A stretch of DNA of 64,000 nt, taken from NCBI RefSeq assembly GCF_001592305.1, contig NZ_BCWR01000001.1:124001-188000 (forward strand), written 5' to 3'. The position numbers and the translations under genes are program-made. Positions 8,382-16,279 of the stretch are shown here, one piece after another; the stretch's first letter is position 1; each line of letters begins with the position of its first letter. Origin of the DNA: Hydrogenophaga taeniospiralis CCUG 15921. GTDB taxonomy: Bacteria; Pseudomonadota; Gammaproteobacteria; Burkholderiales; Burkholderiaceae_C. Below the pieces are notes generated by a model that did no database searches, had not been told where the DNA came from, and worked only from the letters and a program-made list of their open reading frames with translations.

Positions 8382-9230
8382 ATGAGACCTCGCCGCCCCC
8401 GCCAAGCCGTGCCGGTCGGCGACACCGACCCCTACGCGCCCTCGCCCGAGCGGCCGGTGCGCTGCCGCGCACGCGCCATGGGCCACGACACGCAGTTCGA
8501 ACCCCACCACCACCCCTGGGGCCAGTTAGCCTACTGCGCCAGTGGGCTGCTGCAGGTCACAGTGTCGGCACCGCCCGACGAAGCCGGCGAGATCCCCGCC
8601 TGCGAAACCACCGCCATCGTGCCGCCGTCGCGCGCGGTATGGATTCCGCCGGGTGCGCGCCACGCGGTCACCATGCTTGAAGCCTCGCAGTTGCACACGC
8701 TGTACATCGACGCTTCGGTGGTGCCCGACGGCTGGCACCGCTCGCGTGTGCTGGTGGTTTCGCCCCTGCTGCGCGAGCTGGTGCTGGGCATGGACCAGCC
8801 ACAACACGCCCAGCACACCACCCGCCAGCAGGCCCTGGCCACGCTGGTGCTGGCCGAAATGGCCCATGCGCCCACGCAACCCCTGGGCGTGCCGATGCCC
8901 GACCCGCTGCACGGTGACCGCCGCCTGCGAACGCTGTGCGAAGCGGTGCTGAACACGCCGGCGCAACACGCCACGCTGTCGGGCTGGGCGGCCCACAGCG
9001 GTGCGAGCGAACGCACGCTGGCGCGCCTGTTTCGCGAGGAACTGGGCATGGGATTCCAGCGCTGGCGCCAGCAAGTGGTGTTGGCCCATGCACTGCCCAT
9101 GCTGGCGCGGGGCATGCCGGTGGGCCAGGTGGCCGCGGCCAGCGGCTACGCCAGCGACAGCGCGTTCACCGCCATGTTCAAGGCCGCCATGGGCCAGCCT
9201 CCCACGCGTTCGATGCGCGGATCACCCTGA
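8382..9230 (+). CDS. AraC-family transcriptional regulator with cupin-like sensor domain
   Basis: The 282-residue protein has an N-terminal cupin-like domain; HHHPWGQLAYCASG and WIPPGARHAV are the usual histidine-containing beta strands. Two helix-turn-helix segments follow at about residues 180-280 (LSGWAAHSGASERTLARLF and PVGQVAAASGYASDSAF). This architecture matches the NimR/YdeC type of AraC regulators that control a divergent MFS exporter. The divergent MFS-TPP enzyme operon starts 88 bases away, so this is its likely regulator. There is no clear ribosome site before ATG 8382, and an internal ATG at 8478 would remove the first strand, so the longer form is preferred. Confidence 0.88.
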   Translation: MRPRRPRQAVPVGDTDPYAPSPERPVRCRARAMGHDTQFEPHHHPWGQLAYCASGLLQVTVSAPPDEAGEIPACETTAIVPPSRAVWIPPGARHAVTMLEASQLHTLYIDASVVPDGWHRSRVLVVSPLLRELVLGMDQPQHAQHTTRQQALATLVLAEMAHAPTQPLGVPMPDPLHGDRRLRTLCEAVLNTPAQHATLSGWAAHSGASERTLARLFREELGMGFQRWRQQVVLAHALPMLARGMPVGQVAAASGYASDSAFTAMFKAAMGQPPTRSMRGSP

Positions 9231-9253
9231 AACGGGTTGGTGACCTCAGCCTC

Positions 9254-11722
9254 TCAGGCCGAGACCGGTTCTTCCGAACGGGCCTGCTGTTCGGCCAGGT
9301 TCTTGATGGCCTTGTGCACCACGCCCCGGGAATCGATGGGCCGCAGCAGGCGGCCAGAGATCAGGCGTTCGCAACTGCGCTTGGTCATGGAGTGAGGGCA
9401 ACCACCACGGCTCACGAACATGAACAGCGTGCCCCGGCTGCTGGCCCAAATCAACTGGGCACGCAACCACTCGCGCCGCGAGTACAGATCGACCCAATCG
9501 CCCTCGCGCAGGCCGGCCAGCACCGCCGCGGCGTTGATTTCCTGATCGTCCTCGTGGTCCGGCTGAGAGCTGCCCGCGTCGTCGGTCGCGCCGGCCTGTG
9601 TGGGCTCAAGCTCATGCAGTTCGGCGAAATCCGTGGGCACGGTGTCGGCGAAGCCCGCCGCTTCGATCTCATGCCGGCCCAGCCACGGCTGGGCGTTCTG
9701 GCGGGGCTTGCGTTGCTCGGGTGTGGCCGGCAAGGTTTCGTCGAGCTCCATCGACATCGAGCTCGTCGATATTTCCAGCGGCGCCGGCGCGGAAGCACTC
9801 GCATCACCACGGATGCGCGCGCGCCGCAGACTCAGCGCGGGTTCGTGCAGGCGCATCAGGGCGTCGAAGAAGGGCTTGGTCTCTTCGCGGGTCTTGCCCA
9901 GCATGTCCAGACCCGAATGCAGCGTGTTCAGCAGACCGGGAATGATCTGGAACAGCTGGGCCGGGCGCTTGAGCGTCACTTCCTTGCGCACGCTCCACAG
10001 CAGGTTGGACACCACCTTGCGGTAGCCCCCCGGATCGGTCTGGCCATCCTGGGCGGACAGTTGGGCCGAAGCGATCACCAGCGACCAGGGGCCGTAGAGG
10101 AAGTCGAGAATCACGCCCGGCGCGTGGTCCACGTCCGGTCGCTGGCTCAGGTCCCAGGCCACCTGATCGGCCAGCGCCTGGCGCGCTTCGGCGTGGCGGA
10201 TCTGCTGCAGGCTGTCGTCCTGCTGCTTGAGCGCCTCCTGGTCCTGCTCGTCCCAACGATGCTGGAGACCGGCCAGGGCGTTCGCAAAGACATCCGGATC
10301 CTCGGTCTTCGAGGCATTGAGCTCATTGAACGCCTGCTGCACCGGCAGGAAGAAGCTCTCGAACTCGCTGGCAAACTCGTCGTTGTATTTGAAGCTGCGC
10401 TGCGCCACGCTCTCGATCAGGCGGCGCGCCGGGTGGACGTCTTCCCGGAAGAAACGCGGGTTGGCCATGGCCATGCGCAGCAACGCCGGCTCCAGCGCCA
10501 CCACCGCTTCGCGCACCGGCGCCAACAGCTGCGGGTCCTGGGCCACCTGGTTGACCAGCGTGCGCACCACATCGAGCCCGACCGCCTGCGCCACACGCCG
10601 GGCCTTCTGCTTGAGCTCCATGAGCACGCGCGAGCGCTGGTGAGCGGTGGCGTAGTCGCCCCAGTCGCGCTGGCTGAGTTGGGTCGAGATGTCGACTTCG
10701 CGCGCCGGCCGGTCCACCACAGGCAGGTCGCGGTACTGGGTGAGGTACTGAGTGCGGTTCTCCAGCACCCTGGACTCGTCGATGCGATCGCTGGCGGCGG
10801 CCTGCTCCATGGCCGCGATCTCGCGGTTCACCTGCCTGTAATACGCTGGCTCCAGCGGCTGCTCGTAGCGGCTGTCTTCTCGCTGGAAAAAATCCTGGTA
10901 CAGCTGCGTCTCGAAACGCGGGCGGATGCGTCCGAGCTGCGGCATGGACGGCAGGCCGGAACCGGCGTCATCCCCAGGCAGGGAATCGAAACCGGTGTCG
11001 GGCAGGCTGCGGCCATCGGCACCACGCAAAGCACCCGGGGCCGTGCTTCCCCCGGATCGCCCAGCGCCGGACGGACTCTGCGCGGTCAAGCGCACGCGAT
11101 AACCCACCTCGCGCACTTGGGCGCGCTGCAGCATCTGTACCAGACGCCCGTACAGGGTCTTGAGCTCACCGCCCAGCGGGCGGCCACAGTGCCGCAACCA
11201 CAGGGTGCGGATGTCGACGTCGTCCTCGTTCGCGCTGAACATCTCGCGCAGCACACGCACGAAGATCTCGGGGCGCAGCGGGTTCATCTCGGCCCGGATC
11301 TGGTCCAGCCCGATCAGCGAGCTCACCAGGGCGTCCAGCACCGACAGTTCCTGCTCCACCAGGGGCTGCACGGACTGCACCAGGCGGGTGGACTCCATCG
11401 ACTCGGTCACCGCTTCGTCTTCGACGAGCGACAGATAGGTGGATTCCGACAGCGGCATGGGCCGCGAGAACGAGGCATCGAAGTCCTCGCCCTGAAGTGC
11501 CTTGCGCAGAAGCTCGGGGTAGGTTCTCACCCAGAGGGGTTTGAGTTGCTGCAGGTGCCACCAAGCGGTGGCCAGGCGGTCGCGCTGTGCGACTTCGCGC
11601 CCCTTTTTCTCGGCTTCCTGCAAGCCGACCACCGCCGCATCCACGCAGCGTCCCACCAGTTTGGGCGCTTCTGCGAGCACTTCAGCAAAACACTGCTGCA
11701 ACAAGGGGGAGTGCACCTTCAT
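9254..11722 (-). CDS. DUF1631 family protein (large, function unknown)
   Basis: This is an 822-residue, mostly alpha-helical soluble protein recognisable as the DUF1631 family of beta- and gammaproteobacteria. Its N-terminus starts with the conserved LLQQCFAEVLAEAPKLVG. The middle is helical and acidic, with a proline/serine-rich linker at about 245-280. The C-terminal 120 residues contain DWVDLYSRREWLRAQLIW and RGTLFMFVSRGGCPHSMT, a beta-rich end domain typical of the family and reminiscent of PilZ-like c-di-GMP-binding modules; I did not see the full RxxxR plus DxSxxG PilZ signature. The family is unassigned in function. It is transcribed convergently toward the AraC gene with only 23 bases between the stops. 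Confidence 0.82.
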   Translation of the reverse strand: MKVHSPLLQQCFAEVLAEAPKLVGRCVDAAVVGLQEAEKKGREVAQRDRLATAWWHLQQLKPLWVRTYPELLRKALQGEDFDASFSRPMPLSESTYLSLVEDEAVTESMESTRLVQSVQPLVEQELSVLDALVSSLIGLDQIRAEMNPLRPEIFVRVLREMFSANEDDVDIRTLWLRHCGRPLGGELKTLYGRLVQMLQRAQVREVGYRVRLTAQSPSGAGRSGGSTAPGALRGADGRSLPDTGFDSLPGDDAGSGLPSMPQLGRIRPRFETQLYQDFFQREDSRYEQPLEPAYYRQVNREIAAMEQAAASDRIDESRVLENRTQYLTQYRDLPVVDRPAREVDISTQLSQRDWGDYATAHQRSRVLMELKQKARRVAQAVGLDVVRTLVNQVAQDPQLLAPVREAVVALEPALLRMAMANPRFFREDVHPARRLIESVAQRSFKYNDEFASEFESFFLPVQQAFNELNASKTEDPDVFANALAGLQHRWDEQDQEALKQQDDSLQQIRHAEARQALADQVAWDLSQRPDVDHAPGVILDFLYGPWSLVIASAQLSAQDGQTDPGGYRKVVSNLLWSVRKEVTLKRPAQLFQIIPGLLNTLHSGLDMLGKTREETKPFFDALMRLHEPALSLRRARIRGDASASAPAPLEISTSSMSMELDETLPATPEQRKPRQNAQPWLGRHEIEAAGFADTVPTDFAELHELEPTQAGATDDAGSSQPDHEDDQEINAAAVLAGLREGDWVDLYSRREWLRAQLIWASSRGTLFMFVSRGGCPHSMTKRSCERLISGRLLRPIDSRGVVHKAIKNLAEQQARSEEPVSA

Positions 11723-11986
11723 GTCTCTCTGTGCGAAGGCCTGGAGGCCCTGGATAAATCAAACTGGTGGATCAAACCGCAGTTATACCTGCCGGATGGC
11801 CCACGGACGTGACCATGCCAAAAAAATCACGTTGCAACCCCTTACACCCGCGCCTGCAGTCATAAGAAAGACCTCATGGTGTTGGGCGGGGTGAACAGCA
11901 AGACCCCAATGCCCATTCCGGCCAAGCTGTCAACACCCTGTCATACCTGACAGTCAACATGGTGGGCCAGAGGTCAAAATCCGGCC
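11723..11986. other. 264-bp intergenic region between DUF1631 gene and a small gene
   Basis: This divergent promoter region is clearly less GC-rich than the genes. It contains a TATAAC-like hexamer on the minus strand (11782-11787) about 60 bases upstream of the DUF1631 start, and the inverted repeat TGTCA-TACC-TGACA at 11939-11952 upstream of the small plus-strand gene. TGTCAA/GTCAACA motifs recur around 11928-11958. No tRNA or terminator was recognised. The repeat could be an operator; this is a guess from shape only. Confidence 0.4.
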
Positions 11987-12262
11987 ATGGATTCAGGGGG
12001 TAAACGAAACATGCAAACGATCATGCGTTGCGCCAAGACAGTGAAGGCCTGGGAAGCCTTGGCACGTCCCGATCTGGTGGGCAAACCGGTCCACTCGCTG
12101 TTGTTGATGGTCAACGGGCGGCGCAGCGACCGCGAACTGTCGCTGCTGCTGGGTGACGACGTGACCGGATTGATGCACACGCTGCTCAGGCAGGGCTATC
12201 TCCAGCAGACCACGTTGCCGGTGAACGGCGATCCCGACGAAGGCACCAGCACCAGCGCCTGA
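11987..12262 (+). CDS. Small conserved-looking protein of unknown function
   Basis: The 91-residue protein (or 83 if translation starts at ATG 12011) contains PVHSLLLMVNGRRSDREL followed by SLLLGDDVTGLMHTLLRQGY. This helix-turn-helix-like pattern looks like a small winged-helix or dimerisation module. From memory, similar short segments occur in Burkholderiales proteins annotated as hypothetical. AGGGGG at 11995-12000 supports the start at 12011 rather than 11987. There is no signal peptide or membrane segment, and the C-terminus is acidic and flexible (DPDEGTSTS). It is monocistronic and ends 47 bases before a convergent aldehyde dehydrogenase gene. I do not assign a function. Confidence 0.6.
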   Translation: MDSGGKRNMQTIMRCAKTVKAWEALARPDLVGKPVHSLLLMVNGRRSDRELSLLLGDDVTGLMHTLLRQGYLQQTTLPVNGDPDEGTSTSA

Positions 12263-12269
12263 CCCCACC

Positions 12270-12294
12270 GGTGGTTGCGCACTGCGCGACCACC
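12270..12294. terminator. Possible bidirectional hairpin between convergent genes
   Basis: GGTGGT (12270-12275) pairs with ACCACC (12289-12294) around an inner GCGCA/TGCGC pair. The hairpin lies exactly between the stop of the small gene at 12262 and the stop of the dehydrogenase gene at 12310. There is no T-run on either side, so intrinsic termination is uncertain. Confidence 0.35.
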
Positions 12295-12309
12295 CACACC
12301 GCCCAGGCT

Positions 12310-13740
12310 TCAGAGCCAGCGCTTGAGCAATCCCATCACCCGATCAAAGCGCGGCCCATAAGGCGGATAGAACAATTGGCCCATGGCCCAGCGCGACTGC
12401 ACCAGCACCGGCTTTTGCTGGGTGAAGCGCAGGAAGCCGCCCTCACCGTGGTAGGCCCCCCAGCCGCTCTCGCCCACTCCGCCAAAGGGCAGGCCCTCGT
12501 GGGCCAGATGCATGAGGGTGTCGTTCACCGTGACGCCGCCGCTGACCGTGTTGTGCAGCAAGCGGTCGCACGATGCGGTGTCGGAACCGAACCAGTACAG
12601 CGCCAGCGGGCGGGGCCGCTGGTTGATGAATGTGATGGCCTGGTCCAGCGTGTCGTAGGGCAGCACGGGCAGCACCGGGCCGAAGATCTCTTCGTCCATC
12701 AGACGCAGCCCTGGCGCGGGGTCGAAGACCAGCGTCGGGTTCATCTGGCGCGTGCCCGGGGTCTGCCCGGAGGCCATGCCCTGCGGAGCCACGTCCACCA
12801 CGCGCGCGCCCTGGCTGCGCGCCTCGTCCAGCAGCGCACTGAGGCGGGCGTGATGACGGTCGCTGAGGATGGCCGCGTAGTCGGGGTTGCCCGCGATCTG
12901 GGGGAAAAGACGCGCGACGGCCGCTGTGTAGGCCTGTTCGAACGCGGCTTCCTGGCCGCGCGGGAGCAGCACGTAGTCGGGCGCGACACAGGTCTGCCCG
13001 GCGTTGAGCAGCTTGCCGTGGGCGATCTTGAGCGCCGCGTCGGACAGGTCGCACGACGCGTCGACCACACAAGGGGACTTGCCGCCCAACTCCAGCGTGG
13101 TCGGCGTGAGGTTGGCGGCCGCTGCGGCAGCCACCTTGCGGCCCACGCCGGTGGAGCCGGTGAAGAACAGGTGGTCAAACGGCAGGCTGGCGAAATCGTG
13201 CGCCACATCGGCGCCGCCGAGCACCACGCAGAACTCGTCGGCCGCGAAGGCCTGCTGCACCAGCGTGGCCATGAGCGCCGAGGTGTGCGGCGTGAGTTCG
13301 CTGGGCTTGAGCATCACGCGGTTGCCCGCGGCCAGCGCGGTGGCGGCCGGGCCGAAGGTGAGCTGCAAGGGGTAGTTCCATGGACCGATGACCCCCACCA
13401 CGCCCAGCGGCTGGCGCTGGATGTGGGCGCGCGCGGGCAGCAGGTACAGGGGCGTGGTCACGCGTTGCGGTTTCATCCATTGGGGCAGCCGCTTGCTCAG
13501 CTGGCCGATGGTGGCGCGCAGCACGAACAGGTCGGCCACTTCGGTGAGCTGGGCCGAGCGCACGCTGAAGTCGGCCTGCACCGCCTCGCACAGCGCGGAG
13601 GCATGGGTCTCGATCAGGTCGTGCAGGCGCCCGAGGCGATCACGCCGCAGCGCCAGCGGCACGTCGATCTGCGCGCGGCTGGCGCTGTGCTGCGCGGCGA
13701 ACAGGGCCTGCAAGGGGATGGTGGGCGGTATCTGGGTCAT
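12310..13740 (-). CDS. Coniferyl-aldehyde-type dehydrogenase (NAD(P)-dependent aldehyde dehydrogenase)
   Basis: The 476-residue protein is an aldehyde dehydrogenase with the nucleotide-binding FTGSTGVGRKV motif, the general-base glutamate in LELGGKSP and the catalytic cysteine in NAGQTCVAPDYV. The NAGQTCVAPDY form and the overall size match the coniferyl aldehyde dehydrogenase group, which oxidises aromatic or long aliphatic aldehydes to acids. Two in-frame ATG codons lie three codons apart (13749 and 13740); neither has a strong ribosome site and 13740 (MTQIPPT) is used here. It is the only gene of its unit, so its pathway is not clear from context; lignin-derived aromatics or membrane-lipid aldehydes are both possible. 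Confidence 0.88.
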   Translation of the reverse strand: MTQIPPTIPLQALFAAQHSASRAQIDVPLALRRDRLGRLHDLIETHASALCEAVQADFSVRSAQLTEVADLFVLRATIGQLSKRLPQWMKPQRVTTPLYLLPARAHIQRQPLGVVGVIGPWNYPLQLTFGPAATALAAGNRVMLKPSELTPHTSALMATLVQQAFAADEFCVVLGGADVAHDFASLPFDHLFFTGSTGVGRKVAAAAAANLTPTTLELGGKSPCVVDASCDLSDAALKIAHGKLLNAGQTCVAPDYVLLPRGQEAAFEQAYTAAVARLFPQIAGNPDYAAILSDRHHARLSALLDEARSQGARVVDVAPQGMASGQTPGTRQMNPTLVFDPAPGLRLMDEEIFGPVLPVLPYDTLDQAITFINQRPRPLALYWFGSDTASCDRLLHNTVSGGVTVNDTLMHLAHEGLPFGGVGESGWGAYHGEGGFLRFTQQKPVLVQSRWAMGQLFYPPYGPRFDRVMGLLKRWL

Positions 13741-13813
13741 GGATCTCATGATAGGCCCGCTCACCGCCGCTGGGTAGAGCCCGCGCCCCATCCGGGGCCG
13801 TGCCAAAGCGTGC

Positions 13814-14533
13814 TCAGCCGCCGAGCATTTCCGGCGCCTCAGGCGCACCGGCTGGGGGTCGCGCCACGGGCTGGCGAGCGGTCAGGCTCATGAGGTCGGT
13901 GAAGCGCTGGCCCTGGATGAGCACGTGGTCGCGGGCCGCGCTGGCGGCGGCCTCGCCGTCGCCCTGCTGCAGGGCGCGCACGATCTGGCGGTGCTCGTCG
14001 AGCGACTGCGCGATGCGGTTGCGCATCTGCAGCTGCAACCGACGGTAGGGCTTGAGCCGGTTCTTGAGGGCCAGCGTCTGCTGCACCAGAAACGGGTTGC
14101 CGCAGGCATGGTAGATCAGCTGGTGGAAGTGTTCGTTGGCGTAGTAGTAGGCGTTGGCGTCGTTTGCCGACGCCTGCACTTCGCACTGCGTGAGCGCGTC
14201 TTCGATCTCGGTTAGGCGCTGCGCATCGCTGCGCCGCGTGGCCAGGCGCGCGCACATTGCCTCCAGTTCCGCCATCACCTCGAACATCTGGATCAGCTCG
14301 GGCATGCCCAGCCGAGAGACATAGGTCCCGCGTTTGGGCAACACCTCGACCAGGCCGCTGGCCTCCAACTGCTGCAGGGCTTCACGCACCGGCGTGCGCG
14401 AGACGCCGAAGCGCTCCACCAGTTGCTCGACCTGCACCTGCTCCCCGGGCAGGAGGCGGCCGTTGACGATGTCGTCCTCCAGCTGTTCGCGCACCTGCTG
14501 GACACGGGATCTGGGGGGAGCAATGGCGGTCAT
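13814..14533 (-). CDS. GntR/FadR-family regulator, probable repressor of the malonate operon
   Basis: This 239-residue protein has an N-terminal GntR winged helix at about residues 10-75 (GRLLPGEQVQVEQLVERFG and SRTPVREALQQLEASGLV) and an FCD all-helical ligand domain at about 85-225 with the metal-binding residues in EHFHQLIYHACGN and the downstream DEHRQIV and RDHV histidines. FCD domains bind small organic acids. The gene is divergent from the dctP-type gene at 14647. The same order is known for GtrA and matPQMAB of Sinorhizobium meliloti, where the GntR protein controls malonate uptake. I therefore infer a malonate-responsive regulator. Confidence 0.85.
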   Translation of the reverse strand: MTAIAPPRSRVQQVREQLEDDIVNGRLLPGEQVQVEQLVERFGVSRTPVREALQQLEASGLVEVLPKRGTYVSRLGMPELIQMFEVMAELEAMCARLATRRSDAQRLTEIEDALTQCEVQASANDANAYYYANEHFHQLIYHACGNPFLVQQTLALKNRLKPYRRLQLQMRNRIAQSLDEHRQIVRALQQGDGEAAASAARDHVLIQGQRFTDLMSLTARQPVARPPAGAPEAPEMLGG

Positions 14534-14585
14534 GGCGGTGTCTCGGGGGAAAATTTGTTCGGGTTAGCCCTAGGCTGGCGGCTTT

Positions 14586-14622
14586 TTGTTGCATATAACA
14601 TGCGGCTTCATTTATACAACAA
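14586..14622. promoter_or_regulatory. Putative operator/promoter between gntR and the malonate operon
   Basis: In a GC-rich genome this intergenic stretch is strikingly AT-rich. It contains TTGTTG (14586-14591) and its inverted copy CAACAA (14617-14622), and inside them the imperfect palindrome GCATATAACATGC (14591-14603). The TTATAC hexamer at 14612-14617 could be a -10 box for the plus-strand operon. The location and symmetry fit a GntR/FCD binding site; the exact operator is inference. Confidence 0.45.
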
Positions 14623-14646
14623 CCCTTCCACCACCTGGAGACAAAC

Positions 14647-15651
14647 ATGACGAAACCACTCAAGTGGGGCCCGACCGTGATCGCCGCCGCCCTTCTGACC
14701 ACACTGTCTGCCGGCGCCCAGGCACAGGTGGTCCTCAAGGCCTCGCACCAGTTCCCGGGCGGCAAGGGGGATGTGCGCGACGAGATGGTGCAGATCATTG
14801 CGCGCGAGGTGGCCGCGGCCAAGGTGGATCTGGTGATCAAGGTGTTCCCCGGCTCCAGCCTGGTCAAGGCGACCGAGCAGTGGAAGGCCATGCAGACCGG
14901 GCAGATCGACATGACGGCCTTCCCGCTGGACTACGCCTCCGGCTCGCATCCGCAATTTGGCGCCACCCTCATGCCCGGCCTGGTCAAGAGCCACGAACAC
15001 GCGCTGCGCATCAACGCCTCGCCCTTCATGCAGGACATCAAGGCCATCGTCGAACAGGGCGGCGCCAAGGTGCTGGCCGACGCCTGGCTCGCCGGTGCGT
15101 TTGGCAGCAAGGGCCGATGCATCCGCAAACCCGAAGACGCCGCGGGTCTGAAAGTCCGCTCGGCCGGTGCCACCTTCGCCCAGATGTGGGCCGGCGCCGG
15201 CGCCTCCATCGTGTCCATCCCGTCAAGCGAGGTGTACAGCGCGCTGCAGCAGGGTGTGGCCCAGGGCACGGACACCTCCACGGGCAGCTTCGTCTCGTTC
15301 CGCCTGTACGAGCAGCTCAAATGCGTCACCGCCCCGGGCGACAACGCGCTGTGGTTCATGTACGAGCCGGTGCTGATTTCCAAGCGCAGCTGGGACCGCC
15401 TCAACGACGCCCAGAAAAAGGCGCTGACGGATGCCTCGAAAAAAGCCGAGGCGTACTTCAACACCGAGTCGAAAAAGCTCGACGACGAGATGGTGAGCAC
15501 CTTCAAGAAGAACAACGTGGAAGTCGTCACGCTGACCGATGCCGAGGCGCAGGCCTGGCGCGAGGTGGCGCAGAAGACCTCGTACAAGGTCTTCGCCGAG
15601 AAGGTGCCGGGCGGCAAGGAACTCATCGAGAAGGCGCTGAGTGTCAAGTGA
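14647..15651 (+). CDS. matP: TRAP transporter substrate-binding protein (DctP family), probably malonate-binding
   Basis: This 334-residue periplasmic binding protein begins with a typical signal peptide (hydrophobic core about residues 9-21, cleavage after AQA at residue 26). The mature part carries the DctP signature region, with FPGSSLVKATEQWKAMQTGQ and the binding-site segment AGLKVRSAG that contains the conserved arginine for the substrate carboxylate. TGGAG at 14636-14640 is the ribosome site. It is the first gene of a five-gene unit, and the downstream decarboxylase and malonyl-CoA synthetase point to malonate as the substrate. The gene name follows the S. meliloti matPQMAB cluster. 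The transporter family is certain; the ligand is inferred. Confidence 0.85.
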   Translation: MTKPLKWGPTVIAAALLTTLSAGAQAQVVLKASHQFPGGKGDVRDEMVQIIAREVAAAKVDLVIKVFPGSSLVKATEQWKAMQTGQIDMTAFPLDYASGSHPQFGATLMPGLVKSHEHALRINASPFMQDIKAIVEQGGAKVLADAWLAGAFGSKGRCIRKPEDAAGLKVRSAGATFAQMWAGAGASIVSIPSSEVYSALQQGVAQGTDTSTGSFVSFRLYEQLKCVTAPGDNALWFMYEPVLISKRSWDRLNDAQKKALTDASKKAEAYFNTESKKLDDEMVSTFKKNNVEVVTLTDAEAQAWREVAQKTSYKVFAEKVPGGKELIEKALSVK

Positions 15652-16180
15652 TCCCGGACCCGTGCCGGCCTGGGTGGCGCTGATCCATGGGGCCTCACGC
15701 CTGCTCGGCGTGGTGGCCGCCGGGATGATCCTGCTCTCGGTCGGGGTGGTGTGCCAGATGGTGTTCGTGCGGGCCGTGCTCGGGCAGTCGTCGATCTGGC
15801 AAACCGAGTTCGTCACCTACTCGCTGGTGGCGGCCACCTTCATCGGTGCACCCTACATCCTGCTCACGCGCGGCCACGTGGCCGTCGACGTGCTGCCGCT
15901 GATGCTCTCGCCCGCCCGGCGGCGCCCCCTGCACCTGCTGGGCAGCCTGATCGCGCTGGCCTTCTGCGGTTTCTTCCTCTACGCCTCCTTGCCCTGGTGG
16001 CACGAGGCCTGGACCACCGGCCTCACCACCGCATCCATGTGGCGCGCGCGGCTGTGGATTCCCTACCTCGCGGTGCCGGTGGGCCTGGGCCTGTTGTGCC
16101 TGCAGCTCCTGACCGACATCTGGATGGTCTGGACGCGGCGCGAACACCCGTTCGGCCTGACCCCGGAGGAGCATCTGTGA
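15641..16180 (+). CDS. matQ: TRAP transporter small permease (DctQ family)
   Basis: This 179-residue protein has four hydrophobic segments (about residues 15-37, 52-72, 92-112 and 130-152), the usual DctQ topology, with the typical TRGHVAVDVL motif between helices 2 and 3. It starts at GTG 15641 and overlaps the end of the binding-protein gene by 11 bases, which indicates translational coupling. DctQ forms the membrane complex with the large permease DctM; together they use the sodium gradient to import the acid delivered by the binding protein. Confidence 0.85.
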   Translation: MSSDPGPVPAWVALIHGASRLLGVVAAGMILLSVGVVCQMVFVRAVLGQSSIWQTEFVTYSLVAATFIGAPYILLTRGHVAVDVLPLMLSPARRRPLHLLGSLIALAFCGFFLYASLPWWHEAWTTGLTTASMWRARLWIPYLAVPVGLGLLCLQLLTDIWMVWTRREHPFGLTPEEHL

Positions 16181-16279
16181 GCACTTCTTTCGTTCCTTTG
16201 ACGGACGACATCCCATGAGCGACGCACGGCCGTTCCGAAGGCGCTCAGCCCCGCAGTGCGCAGCACGGAGGGCAGCCCC

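Noticed and set aside
5337..8513. Apparent single 1058-codon fusion of an MFS-like region with the thiamine-diphosphate enzyme
   Set aside because: The first half of that frame is an out-of-frame reading of the MFS gene; the true enzyme starts at 7046 and the MFS gene occupies another frame.
16181..16279. Possible tiny gene in the 99-base gap between dctQ and dctM
   Set aside because: ATG codons occur but no reading frame of useful length or with family resemblance; treated as spacer with the dctM ribosome site.
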